Shown here: piece by piece, positions 9,185-17,414 of the stretch
Layout: each line of letters opens with the position of its first letter
Numbering within the stretch: position 1 is the stretch's first letter
Assembly (NCBI RefSeq): GCF_028765165.1
Contig: NZ_JARADB010000004.1
Coordinates: 1-64,000, forward strand
Source of the DNA: Paenibacillus sp. MAHUQ-63
GTDB taxonomy: Bacteria > Bacillota > Bacilli > Paenibacillales > NBRC-103111
Reading direction: 5' to 3'
Length of the DNA stretch: 64,000 nt
Translations under genes and position numbers: made by a program
The notes under the pieces: generated by a model
What the model saw: the letters and a program-made list of their open reading frames with translations, nothing else
Told to the model about the DNA's origin: nothing
Databases searched by the model: none

Positions 9185-9216
9185 AAGCGTCGGCGCTTTT
9201 GTCCGACGCTTCTTTT
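9185..9216 (+). terminator. Hairpin with short T-tail inside the typA leader
   Basis: AAGCGTCGG (9185-9193) pairs perfectly with CCGACGCTT (9203-9211) and is followed by CTTTTA. It could end transcripts from the upstream membrane-protein gene. It also lies downstream of the typA promoter, so typA transcripts must pass it. Confidence 0.5.
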
Positions 9217-9261
9217 ATGAACAGAGACGAAAATTATAGGGTAGAGAGGGTTTGACAATTC

Positions 9262-11103
9262 ATGCAGGCAAGAGACAAGATCCGCAATATTGCAATTATC
9301 GCTCACGTTGACCACGGCAAAACCACACTCGTAGATAAATTACTTCAACAGTCCGGCACATTCCGTGAGAACGAAGCGGTCCAAGAAAGAGCGATGGACT
9401 CCAACGATCTCGAGAGAGAGCGCGGTATCACCATTCTTGCGAAAAATACGGCGATTAATTATAAAGACTTCTTAATTAATATCGTAGATACACCAGGACA
9501 CGCCGACTTCGGCGGTGAAGTGGAACGGATCATGAAGATGGTTGACGGTGTTCTGCTCGTTGTCGACGCCTTCGAAGGCACCATGCCGCAAACGAAGTTC
9601 GTGCTTCGCAAAGCACTGGAAAGCAATCTGTCGCCTGTCGTCGTTGTCAACAAAATCGACCGTCCTAACGCCCGTCCGGCTGAGGTGGTAGATGAAGTGC
9701 TGGACTTGTTCATTGAGCTTGGAGCTACAGACGAACAGCTTGACTTCCACGTCGTGTACGCATCCGCTCTGCAAGGAACATCCAGCTTGGATCCGGATAA
9801 ACAAGATTCGAACATGGAAGCTATCTATGAGACGATCGTAAGCCACATTCCTGCACCGACGGAAGATGTGGACCAACCGCTGCAATTCCTTGTTACTTTG
9901 ATGGATTACAATGAATACCTGGGCCGTATCGGCGTTGGACGCGTTAACCGCGGTAAAATTCGCCAAGGTCAATCGGTTGCCGTCATGACGCGCGAAGGCG
10001 GTATGAAGCAAGCTCGTATCGAGAAGCTTTTCGGCTTCAACGGCTTGAAGCGCATTGAGATCGAAGAAGCGGCTGCAGGGGATATTATCGCGATCGCAGG
10101 TATCAAAGACATCAACATCGGCGAAACAGTGGCGGATCCGGCGAATCCGGAAGCTTTGCCTGTACTCAAAATCGATGAGCCGACGCTCCAAATGACGTTC
10201 GTTGTCAACAACTCTCCATTCGCAGGCCGCGAAGGCAAATGGGTAACTTCCCGTAAAATTCGCGAACGCTTGTACAAAGAGCTGGAAACCGACGTGAGCT
10301 TGCGTGTCGAAGATACAGACAGCCCGGATGCGTTCATCGTTTCCGGCCGCGGTGAGCTTCACTTGGGCATTCTGATCGAGAACATGCGCCGTGAAGGCTT
10401 CGAGCTTCAAGTGTCCAAACCGGAAGTCATCATCCGTCAAATCGATGGCCAGAAGATGGAGCCTATCGAGCGTCTGATCATCGACGTTCCGGAAGACAGC
10501 ATGGGTTCCGTTATGGAGAGCTTAGGTTCCCGCAAAGCGGAAATGGTCAACATGATCAATAATGGCAGCGGCAACGTTCGTCTGGAGTTCTTGATCCCGG
10601 CTCGCGGTCTGATCGGTTACAGAACGAACTTCTTGACATTGACGCGCGGCTACGGAATTATGAATCATGCGTTCGACAGCTATGGCCCTTACCAAGGCGC
10701 TAATGTTGGCGGACGTCATGAAGGCGTGCTTGTATCCAGCGAAACAGGCGTCTCCACGCTGTACGGTATTCTTTCTGTCGAAGATCGCGGGATCCTGTTC
10801 GTACACCCGCAAACAGAAGTTTACGAAGGTATGATCGTCGGCGAGCATACGCGCGATAACGATATCATCGTTAACATCTGCAAAGAGAAAGCGGTCAACA
10901 ACATCCGCTCCGCGAACAAAGAAGAAACCGTCAAAATGAAGACTCCACGCATTTTCTCCTTGGAGCAGGCGCTTGAGTACTTGAACGATGACGAGTATTG
11001 CGAAATTACGCCAAAATCGGTTCGAATTCGTAAGAAAATCTTGAACAAAAGCGAACGTGAGCGTGCAGAGAAACAACGTAAAATGGCAGAGGCGAACGCA
11101 TAA
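9262..11103 (+). CDS. typA: Ribosome-associated GTPase TypA/BipA
   Basis: 613 residues, the normal length of this translational GTPase of the EF-G/LepA group, which binds the ribosome and supports assembly and growth under stress or cold. The G1 loop is AHVDHGKT at residues 14-21, with the switch-I ERGITI, G3 [12 protein letters not shown] and G4 NKIDR all present. Domains III, V and the BipA-specific C-terminus ([20 protein letters not shown]) follow. An AGAGGG ribosome site lies 12 bases before the ATG. In B. subtilis the gene (ylaG) is followed by ylaH, as here. Codon use is biased as in highly expressed genes. Control may include the leader hairpin. Confidence 0.98.
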   Translation: MQARDKIRNIAIIAHVDHGKTTLVDKLLQQSGTFRENEAVQERAMDSNDLERERGITILAKNTAINYKDFLINIVDTPGHADFGGEVERIMKMVDGVLLVVDAFEGTMPQTKFVLRKALESNLSPVVVVNKIDRPNARPAEVVDEVLDLFIELGATDEQLDFHVVYASALQGTSSLDPDKQDSNMEAIYETIVSHIPAPTEDVDQPLQFLVTLMDYNEYLGRIGVGRVNRGKIRQGQSVAVMTREGGMKQARIEKLFGFNGLKRIEIEEAAAGDIIAIAGIKDINIGETVADPANPEALPVLKIDEPTLQMTFVVNNSPFAGREGKWVTSRKIRERLYKELETDVSLRVEDTDSPDAFIVSGRGELHLGILIENMRREGFELQVSKPEVIIRQIDGQKMEPIERLIIDVPEDSMGSVMESLGSRKAEMVNMINNGSGNVRLEFLIPARGLIGYRTNFLTLTRGYGIMNHAFDSYGPYQGANVGGRHEGVLVSSETGVSTLYGILSVEDRGILFVHPQTEVYEGMIVGEHTRDNDIIVNICKEKAVNNIRSANKEETVKMKTPRIFSLEQALEYLNDDEYCEITPKSVRIRKKILNKSERERAEKQRKMAEANA

Positions 11104-11123
11104 TTCACAAAGTTTTCTTAATA

Positions 11124-11164
11124 GGGGAAATGTTAGCCGATCGGCTGCATTTCCCTTTATTTAT
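11124..11164 (+). terminator. Intrinsic terminator after typA
   Basis: GGGAAATG and CATTTCCC flank an inner AGCCGATCGGCT palindrome; the stem is followed by TTTATTTATTT. It is 20 bases past the typA stop. Confidence 0.8.
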
Positions 11165-11234
11165 TTGCTTAATTGAGCGATAATGAGAGAATGAGCGTTG
11201 ATCTTATTTAAAAAGTGAAATGGAGTGCATCCTG

Positions 11235-11525
11235 TTGACAGCTTTGAACGAATGGTTTGGCAATCACATTTATATGACTTACTTGATGATTTTTGTCTTC
11301 ATGTCTTATGTATATAATAAGGTTTTTCGTACGCGTAAACTGCCCATCCTCAAGACAGCCGTCGTCTATGTGCTTATGGCCATCGGTTCGGTGATGCTGC
11401 TTGTATTCCAAGTGGCAGGTCTGCCGATCGTGCTGTGTCTGGCTGTAGCCATTTCTTTGATGTTTCTCGTACGCATCCGTTATTTCATCGAGAAGCGCAG
11501 CGGCACGAGGAGCACGCCTGAATGA
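11235..11525 (+). CDS. ylaH: YlaH-like membrane protein
   Basis: A small protein of about 97 residues with three hydrophobic segments (about 14-30, 40-56 and 60-82) and a basic C-terminus. Position right after typA and the membrane layout match ylaH of B. subtilis and relatives; the molecular role is unknown. I prefer the TTG at 11235, which lies nine bases after GGAG. An in-frame ATG at 11220 would add five residues but has no ribosome site. The stop overlaps the next start (ATGA), so translation of the following gene is probably coupled. Confidence 0.78.
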   Translation: MTALNEWFGNHIYMTYLMIFVFMSYVYNKVFRTRKLPILKTAVVYVLMAIGSVMLLVFQVAGLPIVLCLAVAISLMFLVRIRYFIEKRSGTRSTPE

Positions 11526-11959
11526 CAAGCTATTGGTTGACGCCGGTCGTAAGCGGCTCGCCGCTTGTGCTTGGAGCGGAACGCATCCGATGTACACCGC
11601 AAGAAGCGCTGGATTCGCTTCGCGAGCTGGCCGGCCGGAAGCATCCGCGGCTGCTGCCCCTTTTCAAAGCCAGCTTATTGCTGAGCGATGACGAGGAGCT
11701 TTGCGGCTCTGAAGTCATGGACTTGGATTTATCGATATCCGAAGCGATTGTCTTCGACGGGGCCCCCTTCCATCTGTCCCATTGCGGAGAGGCCTTTCTG
11801 AATCATCTGCTTTCACGGGAGCAAGCGCTGCAGCTTGTGAGTGAATGGGAGTTAAACACGGAGGAAGAAGGCAGCGTTCATTACCGTTCGTGGATACGGG
11901 AGTGGCGGCGTTGGCTGGCTACCGGTTATGATGTTATTTTACTCAGGGAGGATGGCTAG
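11522..11959 (+). CDS. Hypothetical protein, 145 residues
   Basis: No family recognised. The protein is soluble-looking, acidic and leucine-rich, with many Trp residues in the last third (ESEL-like helix, then W-I-R-E-W-R-R-W). It starts four bases inside ylaH (ATGA overlap) and ends three bases before the next gene, so three genes form one translation unit. The base composition and codon use match those of the neighbours, which argues for a real gene. It might be a lineage-specific member of the yla operon. Confidence 0.75.
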   Translation: MTSYWLTPVVSGSPLVLGAERIRCTPQEALDSLRELAGRKHPRLLPLFKASLLLSDDEELCGSEVMDLDLSISEAIVFDGAPFHLSHCGEAFLNHLLSREQALQLVSEWELNTEEEGSVHYRSWIREWRRWLATGYDVILLREDG

Positions 11960-11962
11960 GAT

Positions 11963-12244
11963 ATGAATCTTCAAGACACATTTTTTAACTGGCTGCAAAT
12001 GCACATTGTCCAAGAAGGCAGGCCGGATGATGAAGCTGCCAAAGAAACATTGGATTTCTTCGCGATGATTCTCCGTGAGGATCATGGCGTCGGCCACATG
12101 GAGCTTGTGAATGAAAGTGATCCGATGAAAATTCATATTTCCTATGAACGAGAAGGAACCCAGAGTGTTGTCAGCTTTGACCGCGAAGCTGCGGAGAAGC
12201 TGCTCGAAGACATCCGGGCTAATCCTGTTTACAATAACCAATAG
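11963..12244 (+). CDS. Hypothetical protein, 93 residues
   Basis: Small acidic protein predicted to be cytosolic: an N-terminal amphipathic helix (LQDTFFNWLQMHIV), a helix rich in Asp and Glu, two beta-like strands around MKIHISYEREG and SVVSFD, and a final helix. GGAGG at 11947-11951 precedes the ATG by 11 bases. Only three bases separate it from the previous gene. No family was recognised and there is no signal peptide. Its tight linkage to ylaH suggests a shared role, but nothing more can be said. Confidence 0.75.
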   Translation: MNLQDTFFNWLQMHIVQEGRPDDEAAKETLDFFAMILREDHGVGHMELVNESDPMKIHISYEREGTQSVVSFDREAAEKLLEDIRANPVYNNQ

Positions 12245-12359
12245 GCTCATCTAGGACATATCTTGAATTATCCGACGTACAATAAGGTATATCTGGGTGA
12301 TAAAGGAGTGTTCGCATGAGTTGAAAATAGATACATAAAGGTGGAACGCTTGCCACCGG

Positions 12360-12371
12360 CTATGCTATACT
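12360..12371 (+). promoter_or_regulatory. Extended -10 promoter candidate for the 47-codon gene
   Basis: TGCTATACT (12363-12371) fits an extended -10 element (TGnTATACT). No good -35 hexamer is found 16-18 bases upstream. Transcription would start near 12378, about 40 bases before the ATG. Confidence 0.45.
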
Positions 12372-12419
12372 GTTAGTGTAAGGATCGTTTTCATCCACCT
12401 TGTAGGAGGCGCAGACGAT

Positions 12420-12563
12420 ATGGCGGTACACTTCCCAGCTTTACCGGAGCAAATGATTGACCGCGCCCTGACGATGACAACAGTTGAATATGCGAAAACT
12501 TGTGCAAGCCGTGAATGTGCCAAGCCGCCCGGCCAAGTTTTTGATGTCATAAAAAAAGCCTAG
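12420..12563 (+). CDS. Small hypothetical protein, 47 residues
   Basis: An ATG preceded by a perfect AGGAGG (12404-12409) at ten bases opens a 47-codon frame that ends directly in a terminator. The peptide begins MAVHFPALPEQMID and contains a Cys pair spaced by four residues (C-A-S-R-E-C), then A-K-P-P-G-Q-V-F-D-V. The Cys spacing could hold a metal or disulfide, but that is a guess. Strong ribosome site, own promoter candidate and terminator make it a plausible stand-alone small protein gene that automated pipelines might drop. No family recognised. Confidence 0.65.
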   Translation: MAVHFPALPEQMIDRALTMTTVEYAKTCASRECAKPPGQVFDVIKKA

Positions 12564-12593
12564 ATCTGCTTCGAGCAGTCAGGCTTTTTGTTG
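12551..12593. terminator. Bidirectional terminator between convergent genes
   Basis: AAAAAGCCT pairs with AGGCTTTTT, with an inner CTGCT-TCG-AGCAG stem. A- and T-runs on both sides allow use from either strand. It overlaps the last codons of the small gene and lies 13 bases from the end of the lipoprotein gene. Confidence 0.85.
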
Positions 12594-12605
12594 TCTTCCG
12601 CCAAA

Positions 12606-13157
12606 TTATTGAGGGGGAGCTGCATGCCCGGCATGGTTCGCGTCATGAGCTCCAGTCGTGTCCTGAGGGTTGCGAATGTCACGTGGCAGCTGCGGCATAG
12701 CCCGGCCCATGATATCCGCCATTTGTTCAGCAAACCCGGTAATCGGCCTTCCTGCTCTCATATTATCCCGAATGTTGCGCAGTCGTTGATCCAGGTCGAG
12801 ATCGGCGGTCACGATGGCATTCACTCCGTATGGATCCTTTTTGAGGGCTTCCGCGACCGAATATTTGATGGTTCCTACTTTAGCCCGGTCCATATCTTTG
12901 CGGAGATTGATGCCGACAACGGCCGTATTGCCGAACACGACGCAGTGCGCACTCTCCACTTGCGGGATCGAGGTGGCTAAGCTTTCCAAATGTTCAGCAA
13001 CAGCTTTGGAATCTTTTATTTCCAGCTTTTGCGGAGCGATTTGTTGAACTCTTACTTGCTTTTGATTTGTATCTTGAGAGGGGGCACCACTTTTCGGCGC
13101 TTGACTACAGCCAGTCGCGAGGGTCAGTACCAACAAAAATACGCACAATAGTCTCAC
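12606..13157 (-). CDS. ylaJ: YhcN/YlaJ-family sporulation lipoprotein
   Basis: 183 residues from a GTG preceded by AAGGAAAGG. A short lipoprotein signal ends in the lipobox LATGC (Cys 17). The body has the family's repeated pattern with AVAEHLESLATSIPQVESAHCVVFGNTAVVGI (split here around residues 53-85) and a later DPYGVNAIVTADLDLDQRLRNI, close to the family's common spore-lipoprotein domain. Members sit in the inner spore membrane or coat region, are made in the forespore in B. subtilis and affect germination. The position next to phoH2 copies the ylaJ-ylaK pair of Bacillus, although here the two genes diverge. Confidence 0.85.
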   Translation of the reverse strand: MRLLCVFLLVLTLATGCSQAPKSGAPSQDTNQKQVRVQQIAPQKLEIKDSKAVAEHLESLATSIPQVESAHCVVFGNTAVVGINLRKDMDRAKVGTIKYSVAEALKKDPYGVNAIVTADLDLDQRLRNIRDNMRAGRPITGFAEQMADIMGRAMPQLPRDIRNPQDTTGAHDANHAGHAAPPQ

Positions 13158-13268
13158 TAGAATCGATCCTTTCCTTGAATCTCGCGTTTAGTTTATCCGT
13201 TACTAACAGGTTGTATGTATGGAAATATAACCACTGATCTAACGCCAAATCTGGGAGGGGACACACCA

Positions 13269-14600
13269 ATGAAAAAAATTTACGTGTTGGATACCAATGT
13301 GCTGCTTCATGACCCTAATGCATTATTTTCATTCGAAGATAATGAAGTAGTCATACCCGCCGTGGTGTTGGAGGAAATCGATTCGAAGAAACGGAATGCG
13401 GACGAAATCGGCCGTAACGCTAGGCATGTTTCGCGATTATTGGATGGTTTGAGGACCAAAGGAACCTTATCCGACGGCATCACGCTTGAGCGTGGGGGCA
13501 GCATCAAAGTGGAGCTTAACCATCGCAGTTTTGCTAAGCTGCAGGATACTTTTTCCGAATTGACGAACGATAACCGCATCTTGGCTGTTGCGTTGAATTA
13601 TCATCTGGAAGAACAGGCGAATGATTTCCCGAGACCGGTCGTTATCGTAAGCAAGGATACGCTCGTTCGGATTAAGGCCGATGTGCTCGGCATCACTGCC
13701 CAAGATTATTTAACTGACCGCATCGTAGCACAAACGGATATGTACACGGGCTATATTACGCTGTATGTGCATCCGTCCGTGATCGATGAATTTTACTCCT
13801 ATCGTTTCTTAACCGTGACATCGCTGAATTTATCGTATATGCTGCACCCTCATGAATTCGTTATTCTGCGGGATGAACTCGGTTCATCCAAATCGGCACT
13901 GTTGAAAGTGACGCCGGACGCCAAGAAGCTGGAACCGCTCTTCCTAAGCAACGATCCCATCTGGGGAATTGCCGCGCGGAATGCGCAGCAGCGCATGGCT
14001 CTGGAGCTTCTGCTCAACGACGAGATCCCGCTCGTCACCCTGACTGGGAAAGCGGGTACCGGCAAGACGCTGCTCACGTTAGCCGCGGGACTGATGAAGA
14101 TCGAAGACGACCGGAAATATAAGAAGCTGCTGATTGCGCGGCCTGTCGTTCCTATGGGCAAAGATATCGGTTACTTGCCAGGTGAAAAAGAGGAAAAGCT
14201 GCGTCCGTGGATGCAGCCGATCTATGATAATTTGGAATATTTGTTCGATACGAAGAAGCCGGGCGACATCGAGAAAGTGCTTGCCGGTCTGGGCAGCATT
14301 CAGGTTGAAGCGCTCACGTATATTCGCGGACGGTCCATCCCGGGGCAGTTCATTATCATCGACGAAGCCCAGAACTTATCCAAGCACGAGATCAAGACGA
14401 TCGTTTCCCGTGTAGGGGAAGGAAGTAAAATCGTACTGCTCGGCGATCCCGATCAAATCGACCACCCGTATCTTGATGCTTCAAGCAACGGTTTGACATA
14501 TGTGGTGGAACGATTCAAGCAGGAGAATATCAGCGGGCACATCACCTTGGAACGAGGTGAACGATCACATCTCGCCCAGCTTGCTGCGGATTTGCTTTAG
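13269..14600 (+). CDS. phoH2: PhoH2: PIN-domain/PhoH-ATPase fusion (YlaK)
   Basis: 443 residues if begun at the ATG at 13269, which has GGAGGGG upstream and gives the normal length of the B. subtilis homologue. An upstream in-frame ATG at 13215 would add 18 unlike residues. The N-terminal PIN ribonuclease domain starts with VLDTNVLLHDP, with acidic residues at 8 and around 40. The C-terminal PhoH ATPase has Walker A GKAGTGKT at about 260-267 and Walker B FIIIDEAQN. PhoH2 proteins are RNA helicase/ribonucleases. Followed by a terminator. Confidence 0.95.
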   Translation: MKKIYVLDTNVLLHDPNALFSFEDNEVVIPAVVLEEIDSKKRNADEIGRNARHVSRLLDGLRTKGTLSDGITLERGGSIKVELNHRSFAKLQDTFSELTNDNRILAVALNYHLEEQANDFPRPVVIVSKDTLVRIKADVLGITAQDYLTDRIVAQTDMYTGYITLYVHPSVIDEFYSYRFLTVTSLNLSYMLHPHEFVILRDELGSSKSALLKVTPDAKKLEPLFLSNDPIWGIAARNAQQRMALELLLNDEIPLVTLTGKAGTGKTLLTLAAGLMKIEDDRKYKKLLIARPVVPMGKDIGYLPGEKEEKLRPWMQPIYDNLEYLFDTKKPGDIEKVLAGLGSIQVEALTYIRGRSIPGQFIIIDEAQNLSKHEIKTIVSRVGEGSKIVLLGDPDQIDHPYLDASSNGLTYVVERFKQENISGHITLERGERSHLAQLAADLL

Positions 14601-14609
14601 ACAACAACA

Positions 14610-14645
14610 AACCCTCACTCCCTGACAGGGAATGAGGGTTTTCTT
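14610..14645. terminator. Terminator after phoH2
   Basis: AACCCTCA pairs with TGAGGGTT around an inner CCCT-GACA-GGGA, followed by TTCTT. It lies just before the end of the convergent gene at 14649 and may serve both strands. Confidence 0.8.
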
Positions 14646-14648
14646 GGC

Positions 14649-15137
14649 TTAACGGAGGAATTCGATACGTACGCGGTACGCCTTGGCGATCCCCTGCATC
14701 AGCTCTTCGAGCTGACGGTCGACGACGTAAATATCTTGGCCCCCATCCTTATAAATGGCGAGAAGATGCTCCTCCATTTGTAGGGAGGCCATATCGACGT
14801 CATCTTGCTTACTATCCTCGGTAAAGCGGAAGGAGGCGACGATTTTATCGTACAAATAGTGATGTTCGGAACGGCTAGTAAAGCCATAATCGCCGAAAAG
14901 ATCGGTTAATTCAGCATTCTCGGGCAGCAAGACCAGCTCCATCCGATCCGTTGGGATGTTGAACTTAGCCATGACGTCCAAGAGGGCGGTATGCTGCTCC
15001 TCGCTGCTGACAATGAGCATTTCTTTGTCTCGGTCGAACAGGTCAACCTTTCCTGCCAGTGCTTTCACGATTTGTGCATAGAAGCCCGGCAGTTTGCCTT
15101 CGGGTATATCCATGAGCAATCCAATTTTGTGTTCCAT
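14649..15137 (-). CDS. Hypothetical cytosolic protein, 162 residues
   Basis: No family recognised with confidence. The protein has a mixed alpha/beta pattern: an opening strand HKIGLLMDIPEG, a strand with MLIVSS, an acidic middle and a final strand RVRIEFLR. No signal peptide, no cysteines and no obvious catalytic motif. GAGGAAC precedes the ATG. It shares strand and spacing (36 bases) with the exported coiled-coil gene upstream, suggesting co-transcription, and is located beside phoH2 as ylaL is in Bacillus, but I cannot show that it is that gene. Confidence 0.75.
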   Translation of the reverse strand: MEHKIGLLMDIPEGKLPGFYAQIVKALAGKVDLFDRDKEMLIVSSEEQHTALLDVMAKFNIPTDRMELVLLPENAELTDLFGDYGFTSRSEHHYLYDKIVASFRFTEDSKQDDVDMASLQMEEHLLAIYKDGGQDIYVVDRQLEELMQGIAKAYRVRIEFLR

Positions 15138-15173
15138 TTGAGTTCCTCGCTTCTTGAAATCGTCCTTGTCAGT

Positions 15174-16262
15174 TTACAAGGATATTTTGAGTTTCACAAC
15201 AGCTGAGCCGTTTTTGGTTTCTACGCTAATGACATCGAGATAGGAGACGATTTTCTTCGGTATGAAGCCAAGCTGAAATTCTTTGGCGAAATCCTCGATC
15301 GTCGTATCCGGGAGCTCGAAGCCGTTGAATTCCAGTTTATCCACGGAGAAGCGTACTTCATTCATCTGGGGATTCTCCTTGAGCAGGAAACGGCCTTCGA
15401 TGGCGACTTGTACGGAATCTTTCTGGCCTTTGGCCAAGATCGCGCCATCGGCAAATTGGAAATTCAAATTTTTCAATTGTTCGTTTTGGGCATGTAAGTA
15501 AGTATTGAAATCCGTATCGCTGATCGTGATGACCGGATTCTGGATGGATGATAAGTCCATGAATTTCTTATCTTGGGTTACATACTGCGGGAGCTCGCGG
15601 AAAGCGGCGGATAGGTTTTTCAAATATTCACGGAATAATGGAATGCCCTCTAATTTCCACTGCTCATTCAAGGACTTGATCTGATCTTGGATGGCTTGTG
15701 CTTGCGCGCTTACAGCGAGCTGTTTGTCCAATTCTTCCTGCAGCTTTACGAGTCTTTCGCGCTGCGCGAGATATTTCTCTTTGGTCTGTTGAAGCTCTTG
15801 GCGAGAGGTTTGGAGCTCTGTTTGCAACGTTTTTAATTTATTGAAAGATTCTATGAATGCAGATACTGTGCGCTGATCGTTCGACAAGATCATTTGCAAA
15901 TATTCGAACATTCGCAATGCGTCGGCAAAGGAATTTACGGAAAACAGCAGCATCCAGATGGAGTCCCGGTCACCGGTATAGTAAGCTCTGATCACTTGGC
16001 CTGCGTGCTTTCGTGTGCTGTCTACATGGACGCTATGCGCTGTGATGTTGAGCTCGTTCTGTTTGATTTGCTCTACGAGCGTTGCATCTTGCTCATTCAG
16101 CCGGCTGAGTTCTTTATCAATCTCATAAATGGTAAGCCCTTTCTGCACGAGTCCCTTGGCTTCATCGGTTCCCGTTTCGACAGCGAATGCCGTGCCCAAT
16201 GGGGCCGTCAGTTGCGCAAGGAGCAGCAGGCTCATCAACACAGCTATGTATGTACGTTTCAT
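15174..16262 (-). CDS. Exported coiled-coil protein, resembling the N-terminal domain of PcsB/CwlO
   Basis: About 362 residues from the ATG at 16262, placed 11 bases after GGGGGA; an ATG nine bases further upstream lies too close to that site. A signal peptide (MKRTYIAVLMSLLLLAQL, cleavage near AFA) is followed by two long coiled coils (about 50-90 and 140-210) flanking a segment IRAYYTGDRDSIWMLLF-S. That segment resembles the hinge of PcsB/CwlO-type hydrolase regulators. No NlpC/P60 or peptidase domain follows; instead there is a beta-rich C-terminus. It may be a regulatory or structural wall protein. Family assignment is by pattern. Confidence 0.72.
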   Translation of the reverse strand: MKRTYIAVLMSLLLLAQLTAPLGTAFAVETGTDEAKGLVQKGLTIYEIDKELSRLNEQDATLVEQIKQNELNITAHSVHVDSTRKHAGQVIRAYYTGDRDSIWMLLFSVNSFADALRMFEYLQMILSNDQRTVSAFIESFNKLKTLQTELQTSRQELQQTKEKYLAQRERLVKLQEELDKQLAVSAQAQAIQDQIKSLNEQWKLEGIPLFREYLKNLSAAFRELPQYVTQDKKFMDLSSIQNPVITISDTDFNTYLHAQNEQLKNLNFQFADGAILAKGQKDSVQVAIEGRFLLKENPQMNEVRFSVDKLEFNGFELPDTTIEDFAKEFQLGFIPKKIVSYLDVISVETKNGSAVVKLKISL

Positions 16263-16313
16263 TGCATGCATTCTCCCCCTATAAACAGATTATCATATTT
16301 CTATTAAATGAAG

Positions 16314-16352
16314 CACAAAAAAATACTTACTTCAAAAGAGAAGTAAGTATTT
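16314..16352 (-). terminator. Terminator of the lipoprotein gene
   Basis: AAATACTTACTTC and GAAGTAAGTATTT form a perfect 13-bp stem. On the minus strand it is followed by seven T residues. It directly follows the stop of the gene at 16364-17329. Confidence 0.88.
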
Positions 16353-16363
16353 CGGTCTGCCCG

Positions 16364-17329
16364 CTATTTTTTGGGGGGAGCGATAAGCTTCAGGATCTCG
16401 TCAAAGCTCTTGACGTTCTTCGGCACTTCCTTCGTTAGCGGCGTGCTTTGATTAATAGCATCGTAGGTTTGGTGGAGGACAATATGGTTATCCTGCACTT
16501 TGCCATCAACGGTGAGCTGGAAGACGAGATCGAGAGTTTGATCGCGGATAAAGCCGGCTTCATCGACGGCGACGGTCATTTTGCTTGGCGCTTTGATCTG
16601 GGCGGTACCAGGCTGCGATTTTTTGAGAAGCTCTGCCTTGTCGCTTGTAAGGAAGCCGTTATTTTGCAAATTGGAGATGAACTCCGGCAGTTTGGATTGA
16701 AATAATGTGTTGATGTCCTTTTCATTCTTGCTGGTCACTTCGACGCTGATGGATTTCGCGGTGCTTCCATCCTTTAATTTGACAGGTTCTTTGGCCTCAT
16801 TGTACCATTTGGCGTCGATGCCGTTGAAAACAAGCGTAGCCAGAGCTGAAGACAGCTGCGATGTATTGGCGAGCGTATCCGGCGTCAGCGGCGATTTGCT
16901 GTTTTGACTCAGTTGCTGCAGATCGACTGCATAATACTCGTCCGGCGTTTTATTTAATGCTGGCATATTAAAATACATTTTGCTATCTTTAATGAGAATT
17001 GGTATCTCGATAGGTGAAGATGAGCCCTTAGGCGTAATTTTCATATCGGTCTGATACTGGATCGGGTTCAAGCCTGCTATCCCTTTCCATTCGATCGTGC
17101 TTTCTTTCACGAAGGATAGCAATCCGTTCGTCAAAGGGTTGGACCCTTTGAACAGAGCGTCGCCGATCGCAAGCGTTGTGCTGCCTTCAAAGGTATAGGA
17201 TTTCATTTCCTTTTGCTTGTTTAGCGATTGTTCGAATGCTTCTTTCACTTTGGTATTGTCCGTACATGCAGTTAACGATAGCAAGCTGATAGCCGTTACC
17301 GCCGTAAGGGTGATCCACTTCTTTGACAT
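16364..17329 (-). CDS. Lipoprotein, possibly DUF6612/LppX-like
   Basis: About 321 residues from the ATG at 17329, preceded by AAGGAG; the frame is open nine codons further upstream but without a ribosome site. The signal ends in SLTAC (Cys 21-22 region). The mature part opens with an amphipathic helix (KVKEAFEQSLNKQKEMKSY) and continues with many antiparallel strands (e.g. SYTFEGSTTLAIG, TIEWKGIAGLNPIQYQ), the layout of LppX/LolA-like half-barrels found in DUF6612 lipoproteins. Such proteins bind lipids in other phyla; the function here is unknown. It is divergent from the methyltransferase gene. Confidence 0.75.
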   Translation of the reverse strand: MSKKWITLTAVTAISLLSLTACTDNTKVKEAFEQSLNKQKEMKSYTFEGSTTLAIGDALFKGSNPLTNGLLSFVKESTIEWKGIAGLNPIQYQTDMKITPKGSSSPIEIPILIKDSKMYFNMPALNKTPDEYYAVDLQQLSQNSKSPLTPDTLANTSQLSSALATLVFNGIDAKWYNEAKEPVKLKDGSTAKSISVEVTSKNEKDINTLFQSKLPEFISNLQNNGFLTSDKAELLKKSQPGTAQIKAPSKMTVAVDEAGFIRDQTLDLVFQLTVDGKVQDNHIVLHQTYDAINQSTPLTKEVPKNVKSFDEILKLIAPPKK

Positions 17330-17414
17330 GCGATTGTCGTCTCCTTCCATAATCATTCTTCATTATAATGGTTTCAAGCGGCTTTGTCTTTAAGTAAACA
17401 ATTGGGGTGATCTT

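Noticed and set aside
12303-12324. Strong ribosome site followed by a two-codon frame (ATG AGT TGA)
   Set aside because: A minimal open frame could act as a regulator, but there is no supporting structure and such a short match arises easily by chance.
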